Shown here one piece after another: positions 1-7,635 of a DNA stretch of 42,785 nucleotides. Below the pieces are notes generated by a model, which was not told the DNA's origin, made no database searches, and worked only from the letters and a program-made list of their open reading frames with translations. Source of the stretch: Flavobacterium sp. (lineage in GTDB: Bacteria > Bacteroidota > Bacteroidia > Flavobacteriales > Flavobacteriaceae); contig NZ_JAGKWP010000006.1 in NCBI RefSeq assembly GCF_021151785.1, positions 1-42,785 on the forward strand. Direction: 5' to 3'. Numbering within the stretch: position 1 is the stretch's first letter; each line of letters begins with the position of its first letter. The translations under genes and the position numbers were made by a program.

Positions 1-45
1 TCTAAAATTTAAGCTAAATAACAAACCTAATAATTAGCAATATCT

Positions 46-53
46 TATATTTG
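46..53 (+). promoter_or_regulatory. Promoter -7 element (TATATTTG) of the threonine dehydrogenase gene
   Basis: TATATTTG matches the Bacteroidota -7 consensus TAnnTTTG and lies 19 bases before the ATG at 73. No convincing -33 TTG is seen at the right distance, so this is a half-supported promoter. Confidence 0.5.
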
Positions 54-72
54 TGAGGTAAAAACACAAACT

Positions 73-1026
73 ATGCAAACCAAAATATTAATCATTGGTG
101 CCTGTGGTCAAATTGGTACCGAATTAACAGCAAAGCTCAGAAGCACTTATGGTGTAGAAAATGTAGTAGCTTCAGATATCAGAAAATTAGAAAATGACGT
201 GGTTAAAAATGGTATTTTTGAAGTTGTCAATGCTTTAGACTACAATCAAATTGAACATCTAATAGAGAAATATCAAATTACAGACGTTTATTTAATGGCT
301 GCTTTACTTTCAGCTACTGCCGAAAAAAACCCCGCATTTGCCTGGGATTTAAATATGAATTCTTTATTTCATGTCTTAAATTTAGCCAAAGCTGGTAAAA
401 TTCAAAAAATATTTTGGCCTTCTAGTATTGCCGTATTTGGTCCTACAACACCAAGAGACAACACGCCACAATATACTGTAATGGAACCTACAACTGTTTA
501 TGGAATTTCAAAACAAACTGGAGAAAGATGGTGTGAATATTATCATAATCAATATGGTGTTGATGTAAGAAGCATCCGTTACCCTGGGCTAATTAGTTGG
601 AGTACAGAAGCAGGAGGAGGAACGACTGATTATGCTGTGGATATTTTCCACAAAGCCATTACTAATGGCACATTTGAATGTTTTTTAAATGATCGTTCCG
701 CCCTACCTATGATGTATATGGACGATGCTATTAAGGCTACGATTCAAATTATGCAAGCACCTTCAGAACAAATCAAAATTAGGTCTTCTTATAATTTAGC
801 AGCGATGAGTTTTACACCAAATGAATTAGCAGAAGAAATTAAAAAACATTATCCTGATTTCACAATTACTTATAATCCTGATTTCAGACAAAAGATTGCT
901 GATAGCTGGCCAGCTAGTATCAATGATACTGCGGCAAGACAAGATTGGAATTGGAAGAATGATTTTGATTTAGAAAGCATGACCACAGAAATGTTTTCTA
1001 ACTTGATAAAACATAAATACAACTAA
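73..1026 (+). CDS. SDR-type L-threonine 3-dehydrogenase
   Basis: Probable NAD-dependent L-threonine 3-dehydrogenase of the short-chain dehydrogenase/epimerase type (not the zinc alcohol-dehydrogenase type). This enzyme oxidises threonine to 2-amino-3-ketobutyrate in threonine catabolism. The 317 residues begin with a Rossmann motif GACGQIG (residues 9-15) and carry the catalytic Tyr143-x3-Lys147 (YGISK). The block around residues 170-200, including GGGTTDYAVDIF and the later MMYMDDA, is characteristic of flavobacterial threonine dehydrogenases as I know them. Length is normal for the family. It stands alone, followed by a strong terminator, with a convergent gene beyond. A nucleotide-sugar epimerase is the alternative but fits less well. 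Confidence 0.88.
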   Translation: MQTKILIIGACGQIGTELTAKLRSTYGVENVVASDIRKLENDVVKNGIFEVVNALDYNQIEHLIEKYQITDVYLMAALLSATAEKNPAFAWDLNMNSLFHVLNLAKAGKIQKIFWPSSIAVFGPTTPRDNTPQYTVMEPTTVYGISKQTGERWCEYYHNQYGVDVRSIRYPGLISWSTEAGGGTTDYAVDIFHKAITNGTFECFLNDRSALPMMYMDDAIKATIQIMQAPSEQIKIRSSYNLAAMSFTPNELAEEIKKHYPDFTITYNPDFRQKIADSWPASINDTAARQDWNWKNDFDLESMTTEMFSNLIKHKYN

Positions 1027-1030
1027 AAAA

Positions 1031-1056
1031 AGGTAGCCGATGGGCTACCTTTTTTT
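1031..1056. terminator. Intrinsic terminator between convergent genes
   Basis: Perfect 8-bp stem AGGTAGCC / GGCTACCT with a 4-base loop, flanked by A and T runs on the two sides. It can stop transcription from both the threonine dehydrogenase gene and the convergent lipoprotein gene, whose stop codon lies immediately beyond. Confidence 0.9.
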
Positions 1057-1566
1057 CTATTTTTTCACTAATTCATCTAGTAAAATATCTTCTAATTTTG
1101 CTTTGACTTTTACTACCTCATCAACATTTTCATTAGGTACAGTCATTGACAAAACATAATGCTTAATTTTCCAACCATCTTTTGTTTTCTGTATTACACC
1201 ACTCCCTCTACAAATTTTCATTTGCGTAGTTAATAATTCATCAAACCAGACTGTTTTTTGATCTTTTGAGAAATAAATGTTTCGCTGTATTGCTTTAAAA
1301 TTCCATGCTTTTCCTCTATCAAAATAAGGTTTTGCAAAAACTTTAAATTGTTCTTTGTTCCAATTTTCTGTCGCATCCGTTCCAATAAAAATTCCATCAT
1401 CCGCAATGGCATTAAAATAATCATCAAAATGAGCCTCTGCCGCTGATTGATGCCAATTATTTAAAAAAACATGTAATTCATCTTTCCCAATAAAATTGGA
1501 ATTAATTGATTTAGATTTACACCCAAACAATAATAAAACACTTGATAAAAAAACAACACTTCTCAT
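1057..1566 (-). CDS. SnoaL/NTF2-like lipoprotein
   Basis: Small secreted lipoprotein with a nuclear-transport-factor-2 / SnoaL-like fold, function unknown. A hydrophobic signal (residues 1-15) ends in the lipobox LLFGC with Cys16. The remaining part reads like a DUF4440/SnoaL cone: a helix with FLNNWHQSAAEAHFDDYF, then alternating strands and a Trp-rich segment (WKIKHYVLSMTV). These folds often bind small ligands or act as enzymes, but no specific catalytic set is evident. Its start overlaps the end of the upstream permease gene by 4 bases (ATGA), so the two are probably translationally coupled. The fold assignment comes from pattern recognition only. Confidence 0.75.
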   Translation of the reverse strand: MRSVVFLSSVLLLFGCKSKSINSNFIGKDELHVFLNNWHQSAAEAHFDDYFNAIADDGIFIGTDATENWNKEQFKVFAKPYFDRGKAWNFKAIQRNIYFSKDQKTVWFDELLTTQMKICRGSGVIQKTKDGWKIKHYVLSMTVPNENVDEVVKVKAKLEDILLDELVKK

Positions 1567-2762
1567 TCTAATAATTTTTTTGAAACAGATGAACTTGCAA
1601 TTTTGGCTGCCAAAAAACCTAAAATAATTATAGTCATTAGGACAATAACCACATTCTCCACTTTAAATTGAACTGGATAAGGTAAAGTAGAAGTAATCAT
1701 GATTAATTCGTATTGTTGCTGAATATAAACCACCATGATTCCCAATAACAAACCTATCATGCCGCCAAAAACAGAAATTATATTACCTTGAAAAAGAAAA
1801 ATTCGCTTCAAATATTTCAATTCCGTTCCTAAATAATACAAAGTCTTTAAATTCGCTTTCTTCTCAATAATCATCATAATTAATGCTCCAATTAAATTAA
1901 ATAAGGCAACGATAATAACTAATGTAAATATTAAATAAACAGCAATATTCTCAGTATTCAGCATCTTGTAAAGTGCGTCATTTAATTGAGCTCTATTTTT
2001 AATTACTATTTTTTGGCCCAAAATAGTTTGCAAATGCGCTATAACTTCTTCTTCTGTAAAATTAGGAGCTCGTTTTAATTCGAGATAAGAAACTTGATTT
2101 GTTTTGTAATTCAACAATTCTTTGGCTAACAAAAAATCACAAAAAACATATTTATCATCCACATCTTCACTTACCTGAAAAATACCTGTTGTAATTAACT
2201 TTGCCGAATTAAAAGCCTCCTCTGGATTTTCAATTAATCCTTTTCCTGGTTTAGGTATAAAAACTTCTAATACATTATTATAATCAAACAAACCTAATGA
2301 TAGTCTGCGGCTTATTCCACTACCTACAACAACTTGATTGGACTCAGGTTCTAACCATGTGCCAGCATATAAAAATTTATTTATTTGATTACTTTTACTG
2401 TAATTTAAATCTACTCCTTTCAATTGTGCTACTTGCTCTTTACCGTCATAAAAGAACAATGCCCGTTCTTCAATTACACCACTAAAAACCGCAATACCTT
2501 TATAATTTTTTAGGTCCACAAGTTGTTGAGGCGAAAGAATCATGCTTTTTCCAGAAAGAGGGAGCACTTTTAAATCTGGATCCGTTGCATTTGAAAAACT
2601 TAAACTAAATGTTCGCAAACCACTAAAAACAGACAACACCACAAATAATGCCATAGCTCCAACAATAATACCTAGAGAAGCTATCATTGTAATTACATTG
2701 ATAGCCGTACTTTTACTAAAAGTAAGTGCATAACGCTTTGCGATGTAAAAAGGAAAATTCAA
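1563..2762 (-). CDS. FtsX-like ABC transporter permease (LolC/LolE type)
   Basis: Inner-membrane permease of 399 residues with the MacB/LolCE architecture. There is one N-terminal membrane segment (about residues 25-50), a periplasmic domain of roughly 220 residues, then three C-terminal membrane segments forming the FtsX domain (about 275-390). The N-terminal motif FYIAKRYALTFSKSTAINVIT is typical of flavobacterial LolC/E-like proteins. Members of this family work with an ATPase to extract lipoproteins from the inner membrane or to transmit mechanical force. No ATPase gene is adjacent here. It follows rbfA with one base between the two genes and overlaps the downstream lipoprotein gene, giving a probable three-gene operon. 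Confidence 0.88.
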   Translation of the reverse strand: MNFPFYIAKRYALTFSKSTAINVITMIASLGIIVGAMALFVVLSVFSGLRTFSLSFSNATDPDLKVLPLSGKSMILSPQQLVDLKNYKGIAVFSGVIEERALFFYDGKEQVAQLKGVDLNYSKSNQINKFLYAGTWLEPESNQVVVGSGISRRLSLGLFDYNNVLEVFIPKPGKGLIENPEEAFNSAKLITTGIFQVSEDVDDKYVFCDFLLAKELLNYKTNQVSYLELKRAPNFTEEEVIAHLQTILGQKIVIKNRAQLNDALYKMLNTENIAVYLIFTLVIIVALFNLIGALIMMIIEKKANLKTLYYLGTELKYLKRIFLFQGNIISVFGGMIGLLLGIMVVYIQQQYELIMITSTLPYPVQFKVENVVIVLMTIIILGFLAAKIASSSVSKKLLE

Positions 2763-2763
2763 A

Positions 2764-3156
2764 TTAAGATTTTTTTCTTTTGTCTAATAAATCAGGATTC
2801 TCAATTGGATTATCTTTACCTGCTAAAGCATTGTCAATTTTCTCAATGTAATCCAAACTATCGTCTAAATAAAAAATAAGCTCAGGAACTCTTCTTAATT
2901 GTTGACGGACACGCTGTGCTAATTCATGTTTGATTAAAGGTGCATTTGTCTTAATAGCTATCAATAATTCAGGGCCTTTATCCGAAGGAAAAATACTTAA
3001 GTATACTTTTGCAATAGATAAGTCTGAAGTAACATTTACTTTTGAAACCGAAATAATCAAATTAGTGATTGAATTTTTTCGAACTTCACCTTGTAAAATA
3101 TCTACAATATCCTTTTGTATTAAGGTTCCTATTTTTTTTTGTCTATTTGTTTCCAT
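2764..3156 (-). CDS. rbfA: 30S ribosome-binding factor RbfA
   Basis: Cytoplasmic factor that binds the immature 30S subunit near the 5' end of 16S rRNA and helps its maturation. The 130 residues show the KH-like RbfA pattern: METNRQKKIGTLIQKDIVDIL at the start, the strand DLSIAKVYLSIFPSD in the middle, and LRRVPELIFYLDDSLDYIEKID near the end. I chose the ATG at 3156 instead of one five codons upstream because RbfA proteins begin with this segment and because a -7 promoter element (TATTTTTG, minus strand, 3161-3168) would fall inside the longer version. That leaves almost no 5' leader. It heads an operon with the permease and lipoprotein genes. Confidence 0.93.
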   Translation of the reverse strand: METNRQKKIGTLIQKDIVDILQGEVRKNSITNLIISVSKVNVTSDLSIAKVYLSIFPSDKGPELLIAIKTNAPLIKHELAQRVRQQLRRVPELIFYLDDSLDYIEKIDNALAGKDNPIENPDLLDKRKKS

Positions 3157-3160
3157 GATG

Positions 3161-3168
3161 CAAAAATA
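3161..3168 (-). promoter_or_regulatory. Promoter -7 element (TATTTTTG) of rbfA
   Basis: On the minus strand this reads TATTTTTG, a full match to TAnnTTTG, ending only four bases before the rbfA ATG. The expected transcription start therefore falls at or next to the start codon, implying a leaderless or nearly leaderless message. Confidence 0.5.
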
Positions 3169-3209
3169 CAATTTTTAAAAAGAAGTTAGAAAAGTTTCTA
3201 AATCAATAG

Positions 3210-3217
3210 TACTTTTG
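3210..3217 (+). promoter_or_regulatory. Promoter -7 element (TACTTTTG) of the methylmalonyl-CoA epimerase gene
   Basis: TACTTTTG matches TAnnTTTG and lies 20 bases before the ATG at 3238. The -33 side is weak (TTTC around 3194). Confidence 0.5.
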
Positions 3218-3237
3218 TATCTTTAAAATAAAGAAAT

Positions 3238-3642
3238 ATGAAAAAAATTGAACATATCGGAATTGCAGTTAAAAGTATTGCCACTTCTAATGAAATTTTC
3301 GAAAAATTATTTGGCACACCTGCATATAAAACAGAAGAAGTAGAAAGCGAAGGAGTAAAAACTTCTTTCTTCATGTGTGGCCCGAATAAAATTGAACTTC
3401 TAGAAGCTACTAATGAAAACAGTCCAATAGCTAAATTCCTCGAGAAAAAAGGTGAAGGCATTCATCATATTGCATTTGACGTCGATGACATTGAGGCTGA
3501 GATAGAACGCCTAAAAAAGGAAGGCTTCATCGTTCTTAATGAAACACCTAAAAAAGGAGCCGATAATAAGTTAGTTGCTTTTTTACATCCCAAAAGCACA
3601 AATGGAGTGTTAATTGAGTTGTGCCAAGAAATTGCTAACTAA
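3238..3642 (+). CDS. mce: Methylmalonyl-CoA epimerase
   Basis: Interconverts (R)- and (S)-methylmalonyl-CoA, linking propionyl-CoA carboxylation or breakdown to methylmalonyl-CoA mutase and succinyl-CoA. It is a 134-residue vicinal-oxygen-chelate (glyoxalase-fold) protein. The N-terminal KKIEHIGIAVKS supplies a metal-ligand His at the usual place, GEGIHHIAFDVDDIE gives the second His region, and FLHPKSTNGVLIEL carries the C-terminal His and Glu ligand region. Length is typical. It has its own promoter element, and I see no clear terminator before the tRNA gene. The mutase is not in this window. Confidence 0.93.
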   Translation: MKKIEHIGIAVKSIATSNEIFEKLFGTPAYKTEEVESEGVKTSFFMCGPNKIELLEATNENSPIAKFLEKKGEGIHHIAFDVDDIEAEIERLKKEGFIVLNETPKKGADNKLVAFLHPKSTNGVLIELCQEIAN

Positions 3643-3684
3643 CAGGAAGTTACCAAAAAAATATTGAATTACCTTAAAAAAAAT

Positions 3685-3715
3685 TTGCAGTAAATAGAAA
3701 ATAGCAGTAATATTG
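3685..3715 (+). promoter_or_regulatory. Promoter of the tRNA gene (TTG - 20 bp - TAATATTG)
   Basis: A -33 TTG (3685-3687) and a -7 TAATATTG (3708-3715, one mismatch to TAnnTTTG) are 20 bp apart, the expected spacing for the Bacteroidota primary sigma factor. They sit 15 bases before the mature tRNA 5' end. Confidence 0.55.
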
Positions 3716-3729
3716 CACCTCAATTAACT

Positions 3730-3803
3730 GGTCCTATAGCTCAGTTGGTTAGAGCACCTGACTCATAATCAGGTGGTCCCTGGTTCGAGCCCAGGTGGGA
3801 CCA
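3730..3803 (+). tRNA. tRNA with anticodon CAT (probably tRNA-Ile2, else elongator tRNA-Met)
   Basis: A complete cloverleaf can be drawn: acceptor GGTCCTA / TGGGACC, D-arm GCTC...GAGC, anticodon stem CCTGA / TCAGG around the loop CTCATAA (anticodon CAT), T-arm CCTGG / CCAGG with TTCGAGC, and discriminator A. The 3' CCA is not encoded. The acceptor pairs C4-G69 and C5-G68 and the variable loop TGGTC match what is known of tRNA-Ile2, whose C34 is converted to lysidine by TilS to read AUA. Elongator Met tRNAs usually differ there. This is therefore most likely tRNA-Ile(CAT), though Met cannot be excluded by eye. A terminator follows directly. Confidence 0.93.
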
Positions 3804-3808
3804 CAAAA

Positions 3809-3838
3809 AAGCCTTTACAAATTGTAAAGGCTTTTTTT
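3809..3838 (+). terminator. Intrinsic terminator of the tRNA gene
   Basis: Ten-bp inverted repeat GCCTTTACAA / TTGTAAAGGC around a single central base, followed by a run of seven T. It starts seven bases after the tRNA 3' end. Confidence 0.9.
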
Positions 3839-3938
3839 ATTTTAGAAACATCTTCAACATTCAGTTAAAACAATTCTCTTTTTCGTAAATAAATTCTATT
3901 ACAATAAAAAAGATTACTCTGTCGTAAAAATCAAAATT

Positions 3939-4529
3939 TTAATTTGTTAGAGACGCTAATTTAGTTACATATTTACCAATAACATCAAACTCCAAATTCA
4001 CTATTGACCCAATAATTATATTTTTGAAAACCGTATGCTCGTAAGTATATGGAATAATCGCCACAGAAAAAGTATTAATTCCCGAATTCACTACTGTCAA
4101 ACTTGTTCCATTTACTGTAATAGAACCTTTCTCAATAGTAATGTTGTTCATTTTTTTATCATATTCAAAAGTAAACAACCAACTACCATCTTGATCAACT
4201 TTATCAATACATGTAGCTATTTGATCTACATGGCCTTGTACAATATGACCATCCAAACGATCTCCTAATTTCATCGCTCGCTCTAAATTAATTGCTTCAC
4301 CCACTTTCCAAGAACTCAAATTTGTCTTGTCAAGAGTCTCTTGAATAGCAGTAACTACATGTGAATATTCATCACAAGCAACAACAGTTAAACACACCCC
4401 GTTATGAGCCACGCTTTGATCTATTTTTAATTCTTTTGAAATAGAGGAAGTAATGGTTAAATGAATATTTTCACCTTCTTTTTCTATCGCTTTGACAATT
4501 CCTAACGATTCTATAATTCCTGTAAACAT
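3939..4529 (-). CDS. ribE: Riboflavin synthase (alpha subunit)
   Basis: Catalyses the dismutation of two 6,7-dimethyl-8-ribityllumazine molecules to riboflavin, the last step of vitamin B2 synthesis. The protein shows the family's internal duplication. The first barrel begins MFTGIIESLG and includes the NGVCLTV segment. The second begins around residue 95 with GHIVQGHVD and includes the equivalent NGTSLTVV. I chose the ATG at 4529, so the protein begins MFTGIIE as in the whole family; an in-frame ATG three codons upstream is less likely. It is divergent from pdxA across a short shared promoter region. Confidence 0.95.
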   Translation of the reverse strand: MFTGIIESLGIVKAIEKEGENIHLTITSSISKELKIDQSVAHNGVCLTVVACDEYSHVVTAIQETLDKTNLSSWKVGEAINLERAMKLGDRLDGHIVQGHVDQIATCIDKVDQDGSWLFTFEYDKKMNNITIEKGSITVNGTSLTVVNSGINTFSVAIIPYTYEHTVFKNIIIGSIVNLEFDVIGKYVTKLASLTN

Positions 4530-4547
4530 AACTAGCAATATTTTTTA

Positions 4548-4555
4548 TAAATTTG
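4548..4555 (+). promoter_or_regulatory. Promoter -7 element (TAAATTTG) of pdxA
   Basis: TAAATTTG matches TAnnTTTG and ends 21 bases before the pdxA ATG, within the 47-bp gap to divergent riboflavin synthase. Confidence 0.5.
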
Positions 4556-4576
4556 CATCAAAATTAAAAAAATAAA

Positions 4577-5626
4577 ATGGTAAAACATGCTGAAAATATA
4601 ATTGTTGGTGTTTCTATCGGAGACATGAACGGAATTGGTCCAGAAGTCATTCTAAAAACTTTTGAAGACACAAGAATGTTAGAAGCTTGTACTCCTGTCA
4701 TTTTTGCCAATGCAAAAATTGTTTCATTTTTAAAAAAAAGCTACCAACTCACCTCAAACATCAATGGAATTGATAAAATTGAGCAATTAATTCCAGGTAA
4801 ATTAAACGTTTTAAATGTTTGGAAGGAAGGAGTTAACTTGGAGTATGGTACATTGGACGATAATGTTGGCAAATATGCAATTAAATCTTTTCAAGCAGCT
4901 ACCAAAGCATTGAAAGAAAACAAAATTGATGTTTTGGTTACTGCGCCAATTAATAAGTATAATATTCAATCCGATGAATATAAATTTGCAGGTCACACAG
5001 ATTATTTGAATGAACAACTAGAAGGAGATGCCTTGATGTTTATGATTCATGAAGATATCAAAGTCGGACTCATTACAGACCATGTTCCATTGAATGAAGT
5101 AAACCAACACATCACAAAAGAATTAATCGAGAAGAAAATCAAAACGATTAATCAAACCTTGATTACTGATTTTAGAATCAACAAACCCAGAATTGCCGTT
5201 CTAGGAATCAATCCGCATTGTGGAGACAATGGTGTAATTGGTAATGAAGACAACACTATAGTAAAACCTGCTTTAGAGCACCTATTCAAAAAAGGAATAC
5301 AAGTATTTGGACCTTTTTCTGCCGATAGTTTTTTTGGTTCAGGTCAACATTGCAAATTTGATGCTGTTGTAGCCATGTACCACGACCAAGGATTAATTCC
5401 CTTTAAAACCTTATCTTTTGGCGAAGGTGTCAATTATACTGGTGGTTTAAACAAAATTAGAACCTCTCCTGATCACGGAACTGGTTATGATATTGCAGGT
5501 AAAAACAAAGCCAATGAAAACTCATTTAGAGAGGCCGTTTACAGCGCAATAGACATTTTTAAGAATAGAATCGAATATAACGAACTAACAAACAATCCTT
5601 TAAAAGTTAACGCTAATAAAGATTAA
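4577..5626 (+). CDS. pdxA: 4-hydroxythreonine-4-phosphate dehydrogenase
   Basis: Oxidises 4-phosphohydroxy-L-threonine in the DXP-dependent pyridoxal-phosphate pathway. The 349 residues start with the family signature IIVGVSIGDMNGIGPEVI. They contain the conserved FAGHTDYL with a metal-ligand His near residue 140, the block VLGINPHCGDNG, the motif AMYHDQGLIPFK with a second metal-ligand His, and DHGTGYDIAGK near the C-terminus. These are the expected zinc and substrate contacts of PdxA. Divergent from riboflavin synthase, it lies immediately upstream of the DUF177-rpmF cluster, which has its own promoter. Confidence 0.95.
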   Translation: MVKHAENIIVGVSIGDMNGIGPEVILKTFEDTRMLEACTPVIFANAKIVSFLKKSYQLTSNINGIDKIEQLIPGKLNVLNVWKEGVNLEYGTLDDNVGKYAIKSFQAATKALKENKIDVLVTAPINKYNIQSDEYKFAGHTDYLNEQLEGDALMFMIHEDIKVGLITDHVPLNEVNQHITKELIEKKIKTINQTLITDFRINKPRIAVLGINPHCGDNGVIGNEDNTIVKPALEHLFKKGIQVFGPFSADSFFGSGQHCKFDAVVAMYHDQGLIPFKTLSFGEGVNYTGGLNKIRTSPDHGTGYDIAGKNKANENSFREAVYSAIDIFKNRIEYNELTNNPLKVNANKD

Positions 5627-5649
5627 AGAAAAAAAAGCACACAAAACTA

Positions 5650-5677
5650 TTGTATTTCTAATATTTTTGTATCTTTG
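5650..5677 (+). promoter_or_regulatory. Promoter of the DUF177-rpmF(-fabH-accBC) cluster
   Basis: TTG (5650-5652), a 17-bp spacer and TATCTTTG (5670-5677) fit the Bacteroidota -33/-7 pattern. The start codon of the DUF177 gene is 31 bases further on. Confidence 0.65.
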
Positions 5678-5708
5678 CACACCTTAAAAGAAGGGTAAAG
5701 CTGTTGTT

Positions 5709-6254
5709 ATGGACAATATTAAAGAATTTTTAATTCAATTTTCTGGATTAAAATTAGGAAAACACCAGTTTGAGTTTCTTGTAAACAATACGTTCTTTAA
5801 TCACTTTAATTTTGAAGAATTTAATGATTCTAACATTAAAGTGAAAGTACAGCTAGAGAAAAAAAGCACTATGCTTGAGTTAAACTTCACACACAGCGGA
5901 ATAGTCAACCTCCCTTGTGATTTAACAAATGAAGATTTTGATTTACCAATAAAAGGAAAATTAAAATTGATTGTTAAGTTTGGAGATGAATTTAACGACG
6001 AAAATGAGGAATACATCGTTTTACCTCATGGAGAATTTCAAGTCAATGTCGCTCAATATATTTATGAAATGATTGTATTGTCAATTCCTGCTAAAAGAAT
6101 ACATCCTGGCGTAAAAGATGGGAGTTTACAATCAGAAGCATTACATAATTTGAAAAAATTTTCTCCAACTGAAAATAAAGAAAAAGAAACTGAAGAGATT
6201 GACCCTAGATGGGAAAGTTTAAAAAAACTATTAACGGATAAAAATAAAAAATAG
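5709..6254 (+). CDS. DUF177 (YceD-like) protein
   Basis: Member of the DUF177/YceD family, which in many bacteria is encoded just before rpmF (L32). In E. coli and plants it affects 23S rRNA accumulation, but the biochemical activity is not settled. The 181 residues show the expected beta-rich N-terminal half, the central segment VNLPCDLTNEDFDLPIKG where family members carry a conserved Cys and Asp/Glu residues, and the C-terminal helix ending in WESLKKLL. Only six bases separate it from rpmF, so the two are co-transcribed. A charged linker (about residues 150-165) precedes the C-terminal helix. Confidence 0.88.
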   Translation: MDNIKEFLIQFSGLKLGKHQFEFLVNNTFFNHFNFEEFNDSNIKVKVQLEKKSTMLELNFTHSGIVNLPCDLTNEDFDLPIKGKLKLIVKFGDEFNDENEEYIVLPHGEFQVNVAQYIYEMIVLSIPAKRIHPGVKDGSLQSEALHNLKKFSPTENKEKETEEIDPRWESLKKLLTDKNKK

Positions 6255-6260
6255 AATAAA

Positions 6261-6455
6261 ATGGCACATCCTAAACGCAGACAGTCGAAAACAAGAAGAG
6301 ATAAAAGAAGAACGCACTACAAAGCATCAGTTCCTCAAATTGCTACTTGTGCAGTAACAGGTGAAGCACACTTATATCACAGAGCTTACTGGCATGAAGG
6401 AAAAATGTATTACAGAGGTCAAGTTGTTATTGACAAAACTGAAGCTGTAGCATAA
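6261..6455 (+). CDS. rpmF: 50S ribosomal protein L32
   Basis: Small ribosomal protein of the large subunit, 64 residues. It begins MAHPKRRQSKTRRDKRRTH, the classic basic L32 N-terminus, with a later segment ATCAVTGEAHLYHRAYW. L32 proteins of the zinc type carry CxxC pairs. Here only one Cys remains (in ATCAVTG), so this is the non-zinc form common in Bacteroidota. It is co-transcribed with the DUF177 gene. A strong hairpin follows, so transcription into fabH needs read-through or another promoter. Confidence 0.97.
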   Translation: MAHPKRRQSKTRRDKRRTHYKASVPQIATCAVTGEAHLYHRAYWHEGKMYYRGQVVIDKTEAVA

Positions 6456-6476
6456 TTTCTTAAGAAAAATAATGAG

Positions 6477-6504
6477 AAACTCTCACACTGTGAGAGTTTT
6501 TTTA
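6477..6504 (+). terminator. Intrinsic terminator after rpmF
   Basis: Perfect 11-bp inverted repeat AAACTCTCACA / TGTGAGAGTTT around one base, followed by a T run. Confidence 0.88.
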
Positions 6505-6604
6505 TTTAGAAAACAATTATCTCCAATTTTGATGTTTGTTACGGAATTTTTTTTGTAATTTTCCGCGCTATTCGCATCAAATTTTTTTGCAAAGAAATTA
6601 TTTT

Positions 6605-7600
6605 ATGAATAAAATTACTGCCGCAATAACAGCTGTTGGTTCTTATGTTCCTGACTATGTGCTTTCTAACCAAGTATTAGAAACATTGGTAGATACAAAT
6701 GATGAATGGATTACCACAAGAACAGGAATTAAAGAGAGAAGATTACTCAAAGAAGAAGGTCAAGGAACTTCATATTTAGCCATAAAAGCTGCTCAAAACT
6801 TAATTGAGAAAGCTAATTTAGACCCAAAAGAAATTGATTTAGTGATTATGGCAACTGCTACACCCGATATGCCTGTTGCATCTACAGGCGTTTACGTTGC
6901 TACACAAATAGGAGCTGTTAATGCCTTTGCATTTGACCTACAAGCGGCTTGTTCAAGTTTCCTTTATGGAATTTCTGTTGCCTCCTCTTACATCGAATCT
7001 GGAAGATACAAAAAAGTACTTCTAATAGGTGCTGATAAAATGTCCTCTATTATAGATTATACAGACCGTGCCACTTGTATCATTTTTGGAGATGGTGGAG
7101 GTGCTGTATTATTTGAACCTAATACTGAAGGTTTAGGTTTTCAAGATGAAATCTTAAGAAGCGATGGAATCGGAAGAGAATTTTTAAAAATCGAAGCTGG
7201 TGGTTCCATTCTACCTCCTAGTGAAGAAACAATTAAGAACAAGCAACATTATGTTTTTCAAGACGGAAAAACAGTATTCAAATATGCTGTTTCAGGTATG
7301 GCAGATGTGAGTGAAAAAATAATGCAACGCAATAATTTAACACATGATGACATCAATTGGTTAGTAGCACACCAAGCCAACAAACGTATCATTGATGCTA
7401 CTGCAAATAGAATGGGACTTAACGAAGAAAAAGTTTTAGTCAACATCCATCGTTATGGAAATACAACCTCAGCCACCCTACCGCTTTTACTCTCTGATTT
7501 TGAAAACCAATTAAAAAAAGGAGATAATATTATTTTTGCTGCCTTTGGTGGTGGATTTACATGGGGAGCTGTGTACTTAAAATGGGCTTATAACAAATAA
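6605..7600 (+). CDS. fabH: 3-oxoacyl-ACP synthase III
   Basis: Starts fatty-acid synthesis by condensing acyl-CoA (in this group often branched or acetyl-CoA) with malonyl-ACP. From the ATG at 6605 the protein has 331 residues and a full catalytic triad: Cys116 in DLQAACSSFLYG, His256 in VAHQANKRI and Asn286 in RYGNTTSATLP. The DEWITTRTGIKERR segment near residue 33 is the usual substrate-side motif. A longer frame starting at 6536 adds an atypical 23-residue extension and is rejected. It is followed by accB and accC, which supply malonyl-CoA. plsX, often found between rpmF and fabH, is absent here. Confidence 0.96.
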   Translation: MNKITAAITAVGSYVPDYVLSNQVLETLVDTNDEWITTRTGIKERRLLKEEGQGTSYLAIKAAQNLIEKANLDPKEIDLVIMATATPDMPVASTGVYVATQIGAVNAFAFDLQAACSSFLYGISVASSYIESGRYKKVLLIGADKMSSIIDYTDRATCIIFGDGGGAVLFEPNTEGLGFQDEILRSDGIGREFLKIEAGGSILPPSEETIKNKQHYVFQDGKTVFKYAVSGMADVSEKIMQRNNLTHDDINWLVAHQANKRIIDATANRMGLNEEKVLVNIHRYGNTTSATLPLLLSDFENQLKKGDNIIFAAFGGGFTWGAVYLKWAYNK

Positions 7601-7635
7601 AAAATAACAATCAAACTAAACCAATTATCAACATT

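Noticed and set aside
6536..6604. Upstream extension of fabH by 23 residues
   Set aside because: The extra residues (MLRNFFCNFPRY...) do not match KAS III, which starts MNKITAAITAVGSYVP, and they overlap the likely promoter region.
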